Counted from the first letter of the stretch, positions 29,717-38,570 are shown. The stretch: DNA of 64,000 nucleotides from Streptomyces sp. S4.7 (GCF_010384365.1 NZ_CP048397.1:744001-808000), one strand, 5' to 3'. Notes: generated from the letters alone by a model not told the origin. Made by a program: numbers and translations.

Positions 29717-30589
29717 ATGTCTTGGTTCGAATCACTCATCCTCGGACTCGTCCAGGGACTGACCGAGTTCCTGCCCATCTCCTCCAGCGCGCATCTGCGG
29801 CTGACCGCCGCCTTCGCGGGCTGGCACGATCCGGGCGCGGCGTTCACCGCGATCACCCAGATCGGTACGGAGGCCGCGGTTCTCATCTACTTCCGCAAGG
29901 ACATCGCCCGCATCGTCTCGGCGTGGTTCCGCTCGCTGACGGACAAGGCGATGCGCTCCGACCACGACGCCAAGATGGGCTGGCTGGTGATCGTCGGCTC
30001 GATCCCCATCGGTGTGCTCGGGCTCGCGTTCAAGGACCACATCGAGGGGCCGTTCCGTGATCTGCGGCTGATCGCGACGACGCTGATCGCGATGGGCATC
30101 ATCCTCGGCATCGCGGACCGGCTGGCCGCGCGCGACGAGGCCGGCGGCAAGCACCGCGCCGTCAGGGAGCGCAAGTCGCTTCAGGAACTGGGCGTCAGGG
30201 ACGGTCTGGTCTTCGGCTTCTGCCAGGCCCTGGCGCTGATCCCGGGTGTCTCGCGCTCGGGTGCCACGATCAGCGGCGGCCTGCTGATGGGCTACACCCG
30301 TGAGGCGGCGGCGCGTTACTCGTTCCTGCTGGCCGTTCCCGCCGTACTGGCCTCGGGGGCCTTCGAGTTGAGGAACGCGGGCGAGGGACATGTCTCGTGG
30401 GGCCCGACGATCTTCGCGACGATCATCGCCTTTGTCGTGGGATACGCCGTGATCGCATGGTTCATGAAGTTCATCTCGACCAAGAGCTTCATGCCGTTCG
30501 TCTGGTACCGCATCGCACTCGGCATCGTCATCATTGTGCTGGTCAGCGCGGGTGTGCTGAGTCCTCATGCGGCCGAATCCGGCGGCTGA
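29717..30589 (+). CDS. uppP: Undecaprenyl-diphosphatase UppP (BacA)
   Basis: The 290-residue polytopic membrane protein has both family signatures: GLVQGLTEFLPISSSAHLRL (residues 10-29) and IPGVSRSGATISGGLLMGYT (about 175-194). It dephosphorylates undecaprenyl pyrophosphate to recycle the peptidoglycan lipid carrier and can confer bacitracin resistance. It is the last recognisable core gene before the accessory island that begins at about 30.6 kb. Confidence 0.96.
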   Translation: MSWFESLILGLVQGLTEFLPISSSAHLRLTAAFAGWHDPGAAFTAITQIGTEAAVLIYFRKDIARIVSAWFRSLTDKAMRSDHDAKMGWLVIVGSIPIGVLGLAFKDHIEGPFRDLRLIATTLIAMGIILGIADRLAARDEAGGKHRAVRERKSLQELGVRDGLVFGFCQALALIPGVSRSGATISGGLLMGYTREAAARYSFLLAVPAVLASGAFELRNAGEGHVSWGPTIFATIIAFVVGYAVIAWFMKFISTKSFMPFVWYRIALGIVIIVLVSAGVLSPHAAESGG

Positions 30590-30602
30590 ACCAGGGCCGC
30601 AC

Positions 30603-30634
30603 AGATAGCGCTATCTAGCATTTCCTAGCACCTG
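30603..30634. repeat. AGATAGCGCTATCT palindrome plus ctagca direct repeats
   Basis: A perfect 14-bp palindrome (30603-30616) is followed by two ctagca hexamers spaced 10 bp apart (30615-30620, 30625-30630), all AT-richer than the surroundings. It sits at the edge of the accessory island, just after uppP and before the RHH-like protein's 3' end. It could be a binding site for that protein, an attachment or partition site, or an island junction. Confidence 0.4.
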
Positions 30635-30723
30635 ACTGCGCACCACGCCATGATCATCTCCCACTTGTCTCCCACCTGGGAGGCGGGACGCACTCCCTCT
30701 GAAGGGTGTTGCAATAGTCGGCA

Positions 30724-30758
30724 GGGGCGGCCGCACCGCGGCGCTGGTCGGCCGCCCC
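30724..30758 (-). terminator. Hairpin terminator after the accessory operon
   Basis: GGGGCGGCCG (30724-30733) pairs perfectly with CGGCCGCCCC (30749-30758) with a 15-base loop, 20 bp beyond the last stop codon (30778) of the minus-strand operon. Confidence 0.7.
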
Positions 30759-30777
30759 TCGTGCACTGCGCTCGGGT

Positions 30778-31411
30778 TCAGAAGCCGCGGGTGGTGAGCC
30801 ACTCATCCAGCGCGACGGAAACGATGTCGCCGATGGGCAGGTGGTCGAGTTCATTGTCCAGGGCTAAGCGTTTGATCCGCTTCTTCAGCTTCAGCGCGGC
30901 GGGGACCGACGAGTCGAGACCCTCGCGCGGGATGATGCACTGGTTGAGGACGATGGCGGCCTCGGAGATGTTCTTGGGACGGCCGGGACCGTGGGCGTAC
31001 GGCGTGCCCTCGCTGTGCCTCTCATGCGATTGCACGTCCTGTTCCTGGTGAGGTCTGGGTGCATCGGTCCTGACCGGAAACGCCGTACCGCCTGCCGCCG
31101 GAGCAACTGCCGGGCGTATGGCCACCTCGGCGGTCGGTGCCGTATTAGAAGCCGCTGACGTGATGTCGGCTGGGCTGTGCTGCGCAACGGGCTCGGCGGG
31201 CTGAGTGGGTTGGACCAAGGCCTCCAGGCTGGGAAGCGGAAACCACTGGCGGCAGCAGTCGCTCGTCCAGCTCGGCCATGGCTTCCGTCCCTGCCTCGGC
31301 GCCGAGGTTTTCGGCCGGGCCCTGCGCCGATGCCGCCAAGGGATGGTTCGGATTACCGCTGCTGCTTGGAGCGGGGGTCCTCGATCTCGTTGTGTGCCGC
31401 GACATGTCCAT
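30778..31411 (-). pseudogene. Ribbon-helix-helix/partition-like protein, frameshifted near 31230-31245
   Basis: The C-terminal half (30778-31230) is clearly coding. It ends with a basic, RHH-like segment: GPGRPKNISEAA, then LKLKKRIKRLALDN and HLPIGDIVSVALDEWL. The N-terminal half reads in a different frame from the ATG at 31411 (MDMSRHTTRSRTP... to MAELDERLLPP) and joins PLPSLEALVQPTQPAEPV after a one-base shift. The central 100 residues are Pro/Ala-rich linker. It resembles small DNA-binding or partition proteins of Streptomyces plasmids. As the last gene of the accessory operon it could be its regulator. An assembly error is possible. Confidence 0.55.
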
Positions 31412-31565
31412 GCTGCTGATAGGGCATGTCGTCCGGGTGCCGTTCGAGCCGGATGCGCCGCCATGCTGCGTCGAAGGAGAGATTGCCCTGGCTGGCCCGT
31501 GCCAGCTGCCACGCCCGCCAGCTCGTCCAGGGCGAGAGCAGCCATCGCCACACTGACGTGCTCAC
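31353..31565 (-). CDS. Small hypothetical protein of the accessory operon
   Basis: The 70-residue protein starts at a GTG at 31565 (VSTSVWRWLLSPW) and ends in a basic, Gln-rich tail. It has a Trp-rich amphipathic N-terminus (WTSWRAWQLARASQ) and a WRRIRLERHPDDMPYQQHG segment. It lies 46 bp after the 255-aa gene and overlaps the next gene's start by 59 bp, so it is probably co-translated. I do not recognise a family. Confidence 0.5.
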   Translation of the reverse strand: MSTSVWRWLLSPWTSWRAWQLARASQGNLSFDAAWRRIRLERHPDDMPYQQHGHVAAHNEIEDPRSKQQR

Positions 31566-31611
31566 CGGACCACCACCCCCAGGGGGACGAGACGGAATCC
31601 TGCCACTCGGC

Positions 31612-32379
31612 TCACGACTCGGCCCCTCGCTCCGCCGGGGCGTGCCCGTTGACCGGGGCTTGTGCCTTCGCGGCGTGGAGTGGCCGGTGGGCGCTGTCCA
31701 TGCCGGCGGCAAGAAGCGTGTACAGCATGCGTTTTTGAGTGTGGTCAGGGAAGCCGGCGAGGAACTCGCGCAATAGTTCGACGGCCTCGTGCTCGACGCT
31801 CCGCTCGTCCTCGGGGCGATGCCGGGCGAAGGCCTCCGCGAGTGTGTTTGCCTCGTCCGCGAAGCGCGCGAGTTGGGACCAGTCGGCGTTGTCCCGCTCG
31901 AGCCATCGCACCAACAGCGCGGCAGGAGCGGCCAGTTCAGCGGCAAGTGCGTCGGTCTTCTGCTGCCGCAGGATGTCGGTCACGGCCTGCCGGCGCTGAG
32001 CGGCAAGCAGCGCGGCCACGGCGGCCCGGTCGTCCGGCAGTAGATCGAGTGTGAGCTCCGCCGTGAACTCGACAGGAGGGTCGGTGGGCAGCTGACGTAC
32101 TCGGGCAAGGCGCTGGCCGCAGAGGTCCCGCGCCGAGGCGAGGTCGGCCGGGTCGCACGTCTTCGAAACCTTGCTCGCAGCGTCCCTGAGCGAGGTGCGC
32201 ACGGCGCCTGCGATCTCCTCGACGGGGCTGGGGTAGGGAGGCTCGGTGAGCACGGTGGCCGTGATCCGGGCGGTGAAGCCGATCCCGGGACAGGCGCTAC
32301 GTAGGCGGACCTCGAAGCGGGTCAGACCGCGCTGCACCGCTTTGCGCGCGCGGCGGCGCGACCAATGGGTGGAGGCCAT
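31612..32379 (-). CDS. Hypothetical protein of the accessory operon
   Basis: This 255-residue, mostly helical cytoplasmic protein starts 3 bp after the NTPase stop, so it is tightly co-transcribed. Residues 1-25 are basic (SRRRARKAVQRGLTRFEVRL). The middle contains RQAVTDILRQQKTDALAAEL, typical of SPFH/band-7-like helical regions, and the C-terminus has LLREFLAGFPDHTQKRMLYT. I cannot assign a function; the operon context suggests a partner of the NTPase. Confidence 0.7.
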   Translation of the reverse strand: MASTHWSRRRARKAVQRGLTRFEVRLRSACPGIGFTARITATVLTEPPYPSPVEEIAGAVRTSLRDAASKVSKTCDPADLASARDLCGQRLARVRQLPTDPPVEFTAELTLDLLPDDRAAVAALLAAQRRQAVTDILRQQKTDALAAELAAPAALLVRWLERDNADWSQLARFADEANTLAEAFARHRPEDERSVEHEAVELLREFLAGFPDHTQKRMLYTLLAAGMDSAHRPLHAAKAQAPVNGHAPAERGAES

Positions 32380-32382
32380 CGG

Positions 32383-34229
32383 TCAGGACTCCGCAGAGGC
32401 GCGCTCGTGCGCGGTGATCAGGAAGGACAGCATCGGGGGCAGTCGGAGGTCCTTGCGCAGGTCGATGACCGCCTCGCCGTCGGCGACTCCGGGTTCGCCG
32501 AAGATGAGCGCCGCGACGGGGGAGGCGACCAGGTGGCCCAGCATGATCTGGTTGAGGAGGTCCGTCAGGAGCTCGGTCGGCATGTCCGCTGTCTTCCGCG
32601 CCTCGGCCCAGGCGGTCAGCAGTTGCCGGCATTCGGCTTCGACCCGGGTGTCGGCCAAGGCCGCGTTCCAACCGTCCAGGAGCGCTTCCTTGATGTCTTC
32701 CTTCTGTTCGGCCGCCGCCAGCATGACTTGCAGAACGTACGGGTCCACCCGCGGATCCAGCAGCGACAAGAAGGCCCGGTGTCCCGCCAGGTGCATATTC
32801 TCAGTGGCCCATTTGATGACGGTGCTCCACACCCGCGGCAGCTGGCCGTCGCGTGCGGCGATGTCCCGCAGCGACTCCTGCGCTGTCCGTACGGCCTCGT
32901 CCGTCTCAGGCCGGTCGAGGATGTGCCGCAGGCGCACGAGGGCCTGACGCGGGTAGTGCTCGGCGAACTCGCCCCGGCAGACCAGCGCGACGACTGTCGC
33001 AACGGCCTCCGATTCGTCCTGAGCCGAGTCCAGCAGCAGGGCACGCACCTGGACGCCCAGCGTGTCCGCCTCGGCGGCGACCGTCAGGACACGGGCGATC
33101 AACTCGCGGTGCTCAGCGCTGTAGACCGTACGTTCGTTGACCTCGGCGCCCATCTTCGTTAGCCGGGTGGTCAGATCGGGCCCGGTCAGGATGGTACGGA
33201 CGTCCGTTTCCGGATCATCGCCCAGCAGCGCTCGGGCGCTGTTCTGGATGGTGAGCGCGTCCTTGCCGTTGAGGAACAGGGAAGAGATGAGCAGGGCGCG
33301 GTCCTCGGGCTTGTCCTCGGTCTCCGTGAAAACGTTCTGCACGGCCGTGCGCCACTCCCGGAAGGCGCTCAGGGCGTTTTTGAGGCCCTCCGTAGAGTCC
33401 TCCGCGGAGGCAAGCTGGGCGGCCAGACGGGCGGCGTCGTCGGGACGGCTGCTGTCGGTCAGCAGATGCCCGGCCTCACCGGCCGAGCCTTCTTCCGTCG
33501 GAGTGGTGAGCCAGCGGATCCTGTCCGGCACGTGGTGAACGTACTCCAGGTGAGACCTGGCCACGCGGTGCGGGGAAGGCCGGGCCGTGGCGCGGGCGAC
33601 GACGCCGGCAACGGCTCCCGACACGCCCTCGGGCCACCCGTGTTCGTCGGCGATCACGACAAGGAAGGAGCCCGAGAACTTCAATTCCTCGGCGTGACTC
33701 ACCAGTTGCTGGGCGACAAGACCGGGCTTGCGCCAGGAGCTGATCTCCGAGGCCACGTCCAGCAGATAGCACCGTCCCGGCTCATCGGGCAGCTCGCCGA
33801 TGTCCGGTAGGCCGGGCTTTTCCCAGTCCGGCGCGATCGATTGGAGCTTCTGCGCCTTGCCCCTGGAGCGCTCCTCCGCCTGCGAGACCTCCCACAACGC
33901 CTTGATGCCGGCAGCGCGTTTGCCGTATCCGGGAGGGCCGGCGACGACGGCCAGCCGTGGCCCGCCCCCGGTAAGCCGCTCGATCGCGTCGATGCCGTCC
34001 GCACCCTTTCGTCGCGCACGCTCAGCTCCACCCACGCCCGGCGTACGGCGCGGAGTTCGCTCTGCGGGATGTCGGTGACCGGCAGCGGTGGTCTGCTCGT
34101 CATCGTGACGGAGCCCGCAGCCACGATGATCTTCGAGTTCTGGTTGCCGCGGATCTGCACCTGTTGGCCGGGCGTCGGCGGGACGGCGGGCGGAGGCGGT
34201 ACGGCCCCAGGAGCGGTTTCCTCGCTCAC
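32383..34229 (-). CDS. P-loop NTPase with N-terminal amyloid-like motif (frameshift at 34004-34010)
   Basis: The GTG at 34229 overlaps the stop of the preceding gene (GTGA). Residues 1-20 are Pro-rich. Residues 24-44 form a short Asn/Ser/Val motif (RGNQNSKIIVAAGSVTM) resembling bacterial amyloid signalling sequences. After residue 74 the frame must shift by -1 within gaaaggg to continue as KGADGIDAIERL. The P-loop AGPPGYGKRA and a Walker-B-like FLVVIADEHGWPE follow, and then about 400 residues of helical repeat-like sequence, reminiscent of STAND/NLR sensors. A missing A in the DNA or a sequencing error explains the shift. Biochemical activity is inferred from motifs only. Confidence 0.65.
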
Positions 34230-34657
34230 AAGCTCTGCTCCGGAGCGCGGTAGTGGAAGCCACCCGAGGCGTTGATATCACCGCCGGAGACGACGACCAT
34301 GCTTTCGGTGTTGTGGTGCACGCTCGTCCGTGCCCCGTCACCGTCGCTGGCTTCCTTGGCCTGGTCAGCCAGGGCTTGCAACTCCTGCGCCGCGTCCGGA
34401 TGCTTCTGCAGGAACGCCGCCAGCTGGATCATCAGCTCGGTCCGCAGCCGGTCCTCCACCGACCCGCGTTCGCTCTCCGGGCTCTCGACAAGCCGCTGCC
34501 GCGCGACGTCAATCAGCTGCAGATCCTGCGCGGCGCTCTCCTCCCCGCCACGCCGGAAGAGACGGGCCACAGCGGCCCGCATGGAATCCCACGTGCTCTT
34601 GGCCATCTCGGTGACCAGAGCTCCGGCCCCCACGCCCGCGACCTGCATGATGTCCAA
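34226..34657 (-). CDS. Small helical protein with C-terminal amyloid-like motif (Bell-like candidate effector)
   Basis: The 143-residue protein has three parts. Residues 1-20 are a hydrophobic Gly/Ala-rich N-terminus (MDIMQVAGVGAGALVTEMAK). Residues 21-103 are a helical charged domain. Residues 113-136 hold HHNTESMVVVSGGDINASGG. Aligned with the NTPase motif it shows N-x-x-S-x-[VI]-[VI]-V-x-x-G-x-[IV]. Its stop overlaps the NTPase start. In known amyloid-signalling pairs the effector carries the motif at its C-terminus, next to an NLR with the motif at the N-terminus, exactly as here. The Bell/HeLo-like, membrane-acting assignment is inference. Confidence 0.65.
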   Translation of the reverse strand: MDIMQVAGVGAGALVTEMAKSTWDSMRAAVARLFRRGGEESAAQDLQLIDVARQRLVESPESERGSVEDRLRTELMIQLAAFLQKHPDAAQELQALADQAKEASDGDGARTSVHHNTESMVVVSGGDINASGGFHYRAPEQSL

Positions 34658-34985
34658 CGCGTCCCCCTGGGTCGTATCCCCTGCTCGACGAGACGCGCAG
34701 GGGTCGGCGGCATATTCGACACATCAGAGTGGACGCCTGTGCAAGGGTCGGCAATCGAAAGCATTTGCCACATATCTGAACGCGTAATTCTCAACTGGTC
34801 GGAACCGGGCAGTCCTTGTGGGCGTGGTGAGGCGTGTGTGAGGCGAGGCGACGAAAACTCCGACAAAACGGTCTGCTGGCGGATAGTTCGCGAGACTATT
34901 TGGCCAATGGATTGCTTTAAGTAATTGTCCTGAAATGGGCGTAGTAGGCAGATGTGGGCCCCGAGTGTCGGTTAAGCGGGTGATG
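34658..34985 (-). promoter_or_regulatory. Promoter region of the accessory NTPase operon
   Basis: About 330 bp without a gene. A hairpin with arms CCCCTGC (34678-34684) and GCAGGGG (34697-34703) lies 20-46 bp upstream of the operon start. The DNA from 34740 to 34930 is AT-richer than its neighbours. The right end abuts the truncated IS1380 element. Confidence 0.4.
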
Positions 34986-34986
34986 C

Positions 34987-36164
34987 ATGAGCGGCGAGCG
35001 GGGGCGTGCGGGCCATGGGTTTCGTTGCTCGGGCCGGAGCGCGGTGATCGCGATCGACCTCGACGGGGTGCTGGTGATCGCACACTCGGACAAGGAGGAC
35101 GCCGCACCGACGTGGAAGCGAACCCACGGCCACCACCCGCTGATGGGGTTCGTCGACCACGGACCGGGCGGCACGGGTGAACCGGTCGCGGCCCTGCTCA
35201 GGCCAGGCAACGCGGGAGCGAACACGGCCACCGACCACATCACCGCCGCTCAACTGGTTTTGGCCCAGCCACCGAAGAAGTACCGGCGCGGGCACCGGAC
35301 CCTGATCCGCACCGACTGCGCGGGCGGCACCCACGACTTCGTCGCCTGGCTCGCTCAGCGGGGACGGTGGCTGTCCTACTCGGTCGGCATGGTGATCACC
35401 GAGGCGATCCACCAGCATGTGCTGAAGGTTCCGGCATCGGCATGGACGGCGGCCGTCGAAGCGGACGGCGAGATCCGCGACGGCGCCTGGGTCGCTGAAC
35501 TCACCGGCGACGTTCTGGACGGCTGGCCCAAGGGCATACGGCTGATCGTCAGGAAGGAACGGCCGCACCCCGGGGCCCAGTTACGGCTCACGGATGCGGA
35601 CGGCATGCGGCTGACCCGCTTCGCCACCAACACCTTGGGCCAGCCGATCGCCGAGCTCGAGCTCCGTCACCGGCTGCGGGCGAGGGCCGAGGACCGCATC
35701 CGCGCCGCCCGGGCCACCGGCCTGCGCAACCTGCCCCTGCACCGCACGGCCCAGAACCGCATCTGGCTGGAGATCGTGCAGATCGCCCTCGACCTGCTGG
35801 CCTGGATGCCGATGCTCGCCCTGACCGGTAAGGCCAGGCTCTGGGAGCCCCGCCGACTACGGCTCCGCCTGTTCACCGCGGCCCGACAGCTCGTCACCAC
35901 CGGCCGCCGGCGAATCCTCCGCCTGGCCCGGCACTGGCCCTGGACCAGCCACATCACCGCAGCCCTCGAACGCCTCGCACTCCTGCCGAACCCCGGCTGA
36001 CCAGCCCGCCCCCGTCCCTACGAGAGACCCCTCCGGCCGGAGCAGTGGAACCCGGCGTCCACCCGAGACGACACTCGGGCCCTCAACCTGCCCCACCTCG
36101 ATCCACGGCACGAAGACGGGCCACCGACTCCGTCGGCGGCCCGTCACGCAAGATCGAGGCTAAC
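34987..36164 (+). mobile_element. IS1380-family remnant, 5'-truncated transposase plus right end
   Basis: The 337-residue frame (34987-36000) carries the C-terminal two thirds of an IS1380 DDE transposase: VIAIDLDGVLVIAHSDKEDA, HPLMGFVDHGPGGTGEP, RTDCAGGTHDF, WPKGIRLIVRKERPHPGA, and ELRHRLRARAEDRIRAARATG. The N-terminal 100 or so residues are missing and the first 18 codons are not family-like. The element runs to a right end near 36164 (acgcaagatcgaggctaac), shared with the second remnant at 39.0 kb. Confidence 0.85.
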
Positions 36165-36421
36165 GAGTGCTGCAGCTGAGGGTGGAGATGGGCTTCTGGC
36201 TCCTCGATGATGACCGTTGCGTGAAACGGGGCCGTGGAGAAGAAGGAGTCTGCCTCGGAAGCCGCCTCCGCTTGTGTTTGAGCCAGGTTCTCGAGCGCCT
36301 GCCATGCCTGCTCCTCCTCGGATGGCACTTCGCGCTCAAAGTCCCCGGTCGCGGCAGCCACACAGCGATCATCCCCATCGGATGCGCGCTCACCGACGAT
36401 GTGCGACGCTGCGAAGCGCGC
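36165..36421 (-). pseudogene. OLD/RecF-like AAA ATPase fragment cut by IS1380
   Basis: A minus-strand frame reads [16 protein letters not shown], then the Walker [18 protein letters not shown] and ends exactly at the IS1380 right end (36165). The [12 protein letters not shown] motif is typical of OLD-family and related ABC-type ATPases that pair with nuclease domains or work with defence genes. Only about 85 residues remain. The Walker A part and the nuclease part have been lost. Confidence 0.7.
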
Positions 36422-36772
36422 CTACTTCGTCTCGTTCGGGTGGCTCGTGTGCACCTGCTCCAGGAAGACCGTGCGCTCGTGGACGTAGAACCAGATGCGC
36501 GCGGTGCCCTTCGCAGTCGGTTTGTGCTGCCACCGCTCATGGGTCGCGCCGCCACGCTCGATGACGCCGAGCTCACCCTTGAGCCGATAGTTCGTCGGCG
36601 TCGTGGACAGTGGCGTCCGCGTGAGGAAGTCCCAGGTCTCCGTCATGGGGTTGCGGATCGTCGCAACGAGGTCGCGCCATCCCTTCTGCGCTTCGGCTGT
36701 GGCGAAACGGATCTCGTACTCGATCTTCTTCGGAGGGCGAGGAACCAGCTCGCCCTTCCTGGCGGCCGCCAC
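36422..36772 (-). CDS. RelE/ParE-like toxin
   Basis: The 116-residue protein from a GTG at 36772 has a RelE/YoeB-type compact fold: PPKKIEYEIRFATAEAQKGW, TRTPLSTTPTNYRLKGELG, WQHKPTAKGTARIWFYVHER and the terminal VFLEQVHTSHPNETK with conserved histidines. It is likely a ribosome-dependent mRNA endoribonuclease. It begins 2 bp after the antitoxin stop, so the pair is co-transcribed. Confidence 0.82.
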   Translation of the reverse strand: MAAARKGELVPRPPKKIEYEIRFATAEAQKGWRDLVATIRNPMTETWDFLTRTPLSTTPTNYRLKGELGVIERGGATHERWQHKPTAKGTARIWFYVHERTVFLEQVHTSHPNETK

Positions 36773-36774
36773 GG

Positions 36775-37239
36775 CTACGGACGCTCCACGGTCTGATCGT
36801 CGTCGAACCACTCCAGACCGGCGCTGCCGCTGCTGAGCCCGGCCGCGACGGCCGTGGCCGTCTCCTTCCAGGAGGTCAGCTCTGCGATCGCGAGGTGCGG
36901 CTGGTCGGTGGCGAACGACGCGCGCGCCGCATCGACGAGGTCCTGCGCGCAGGACTCCCGGTCGGCCGGCGACAGCGCGAGCATCCAAGGGAAGGCCTTG
37001 GACATCCGCTCGGCGAGCGAGCCGCGGTCGTCGAGGGTGACGGTGATGAGCTGCGCGGCAAAGTTCAGCAAGCGGGCACGACCCTCGGCCTCGCGCTGCG
37101 ACATCAGGACCAGAGCCTCGCCGTCGCGCCGGGTCACCGTCACGGGGTGGTCCTCGGCCTCGGCGAAGACCTCGGCGGAGTGCTTACTCAGGTCCGAGGA
37201 GCGCCGAGTCGCCACGGGGAGGTCTGCTGCTATGGTCAT
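36775..37239 (-). CDS. Phd/YefM-like antitoxin
   Basis: The 154-residue protein has a Phd/YefM-type N-terminal DNA-binding region (residues 10-75: RRSSDLSKHSAEVFAEAEDH, then PVTVTRRDGEALVLMSQREA) and a helical C-terminal extension that would bind the toxin. It is longer than a classical Phd. Antitoxin-first order and 2-bp spacing to a RelE-like toxin support a type II toxin-antitoxin module. Upstream direct repeats tattcgga (37250-37257 and 37261-37268) are a candidate autorepression operator. Confidence 0.8.
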   Translation of the reverse strand: MTIAADLPVATRRSSDLSKHSAEVFAEAEDHPVTVTRRDGEALVLMSQREAEGRARLLNFAAQLITVTLDDRGSLAERMSKAFPWMLALSPADRESCAQDLVDAARASFATDQPHLAIAELTSWKETATAVAAGLSSGSAGLEWFDDDQTVERP

Positions 37240-37249
37240 GGATCCATAG

Positions 37250-37268
37250 TATTCGGAACGTATTCGGA
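37250..37268. promoter_or_regulatory. Direct repeats upstream of the toxin-antitoxin pair
   Basis: tattcgga occurs at 37250-37257 and 37261-37268, 11 bp apart, directly before the antitoxin start at 37239 on the minus strand. Antitoxins of this type usually repress their own promoter. The operator role is inferred. Confidence 0.4.
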
Positions 37269-37539
37269 AGTCTAGGGGAGGCCGCAGAGTGCGTGCGCCA
37301 GACTCGACCTCCGGATGCGGTCCGATGCCAGATCTCAGCCTTCCTTGACGGCTGAGTCAGACCCGAACTCACAGCCGGTCGATCGTCGAGATGGGGCGCG
37401 CACTTACAGAGCTGCTTACCTTGCGCCTGCCGAAAAACTCATCCGTCCTGGTGGGGGCTGGTGTACGGGTGGTGTCGAGCGGGGGCGTCTGGGCGGGTGC
37501 TCTGGGCACCTGGTGGTCGCCCCGGCATGATGGCCGGTC
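37269..37539. other. Spacer without a recognisable gene
   Basis: I see no credible coding frame here. A small hairpin (ctcagcc at 37334-37340 with ggctgag at 37350-37356) is the only structure noticed. Confidence 0.4.
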
Positions 37540-37765
37540 GTGCTGCTGCGACTGGCCTATCTGGGTGTGACGAACGTGTTCGCCCTGCTGCGCCTTGCCG
37601 ATGAGCGGCCATGGCAAGGACGCCGAGATCCGCGCTCTTCGCCATCAGATCGGGGTACTCCACCGCGAGACGTCGTCGAGCCCGCCGTGAACGCCGGCCT
37701 CACCTTGCCTACCACAACGGCCGCACCGAAGGCGTCAACACCCGCACCAAAAGGATCATGAGACC
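37540..37765 (+). mobile_element. Fragments of an integrase-type and an ISL3-type transposase
   Basis: At 37540 a frame starts VLLRLAYLGVTNVFALLRL and continues, shifted, as MSGHGKDAEIRALRHQIGVL, which matches the N-terminus common to IS3/integrase-core transposases of Streptomyces. From about 37695 a different frame reads HLAYHNGRTEGVNTRTKRIM, the C-terminal end typical of ISL3 transposases. Both are short remnants. Confidence 0.55.
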
Positions 37766-37978
37766 GCAGCCGCACAGCGCACGGATGCCGATGCCCTGGC
37801 CCGAGGGCGCTTGGGTCCCCGGGGGGACCGGACGACGGGCCGGCGCTGCCGGAGCCCACGGAGCTGCCTCACTCCCCTGCCGGCCGTCGGAATGCATGCC
37901 GCGAATTGCCCCGCCCAGCGACGCCGCGATCCAGCATCACGGCCGTCGCCGTCGGGGATGTACACCTTGGCAAGGAGA

Positions 37979-38545
37979 TCACTGACAGTGAGGATGTGAC
38001 GTGGTGACGCTGCTGGTGGGTCTGACCCCTCGGCTGACAGTGAAGCCATCGCGCAACTGGCGCAGCACACTGCGCAGGCTCTTCCCCCGCAGCGCGTCGA
38101 TCTCGTCGAAGAACAGCACCAGCGGACGCGGACAGCTCCGCACCCACTCAGCCAGCCCCCGCGTGAGCCGGGACCCGGGCACCGCGTCGGGCCGGGAGGC
38201 GCAGGGCGCGAGCCCATCAGGAAGCCCAGCGGACTCCGCGGACCGCCGAATCGCCTCCAGCACCAGCAGCTCGGCCTGGCCGTAGTCCTCCCCGGCCACC
38301 TCCCCGCTCTCGCACGAGAAGTGCAGCGCCGCGTACACGCGAGTGGAGGCCATGCTGCCGGGCCAGGCCAGGACCGAAGCCGAAGCATGGATCAGCCGGA
38401 CGTCAGCCACCGTGGAGCACCTCGACCCCCTGAGCACGCCGCCCCGGCTGCCGACATCCCCGAACCACGAGCCGACGGCCTGAAGCCATTCCTCGGGCAC
38501 TGGAGCCCCTACAGCCCACGACACGCCGCCCGACTGAGGCTCCAC
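37979..38545 (-). pseudogene. AAA-like ATPase fragment
   Basis: A 188-codon frame reads YAALHFSCESGEVAGEDYGQ, EAIRRSAESAGLPDGL and the Walker B LVLFFDEIDALRGKSLRSV, which is the central part of an AAA-like ATPase common in actinobacterial mobile islands. The Walker A portion should lie upstream but is replaced by the IS1380 fragment, and the C-terminal region diverges after LRDGF. It is therefore truncated at both ends. Confidence 0.6.
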
Positions 38546-38570
38546 CCAGCGTCACGGAACGTCAGCATCG

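Noticed and set aside
30778-31551. Single 257-codon frame as an intact RHH gene
   Set aside because: The first third is a shadow of the 70-aa gene and of the true N-terminus in another frame; composition changes at the frameshift point.
37756-38388. Minus-strand frame overlapping the AAA fragment
   Set aside because: Out of frame with the recognisable Walker B region and Arg/Ala-rich, typical of a shadow frame.
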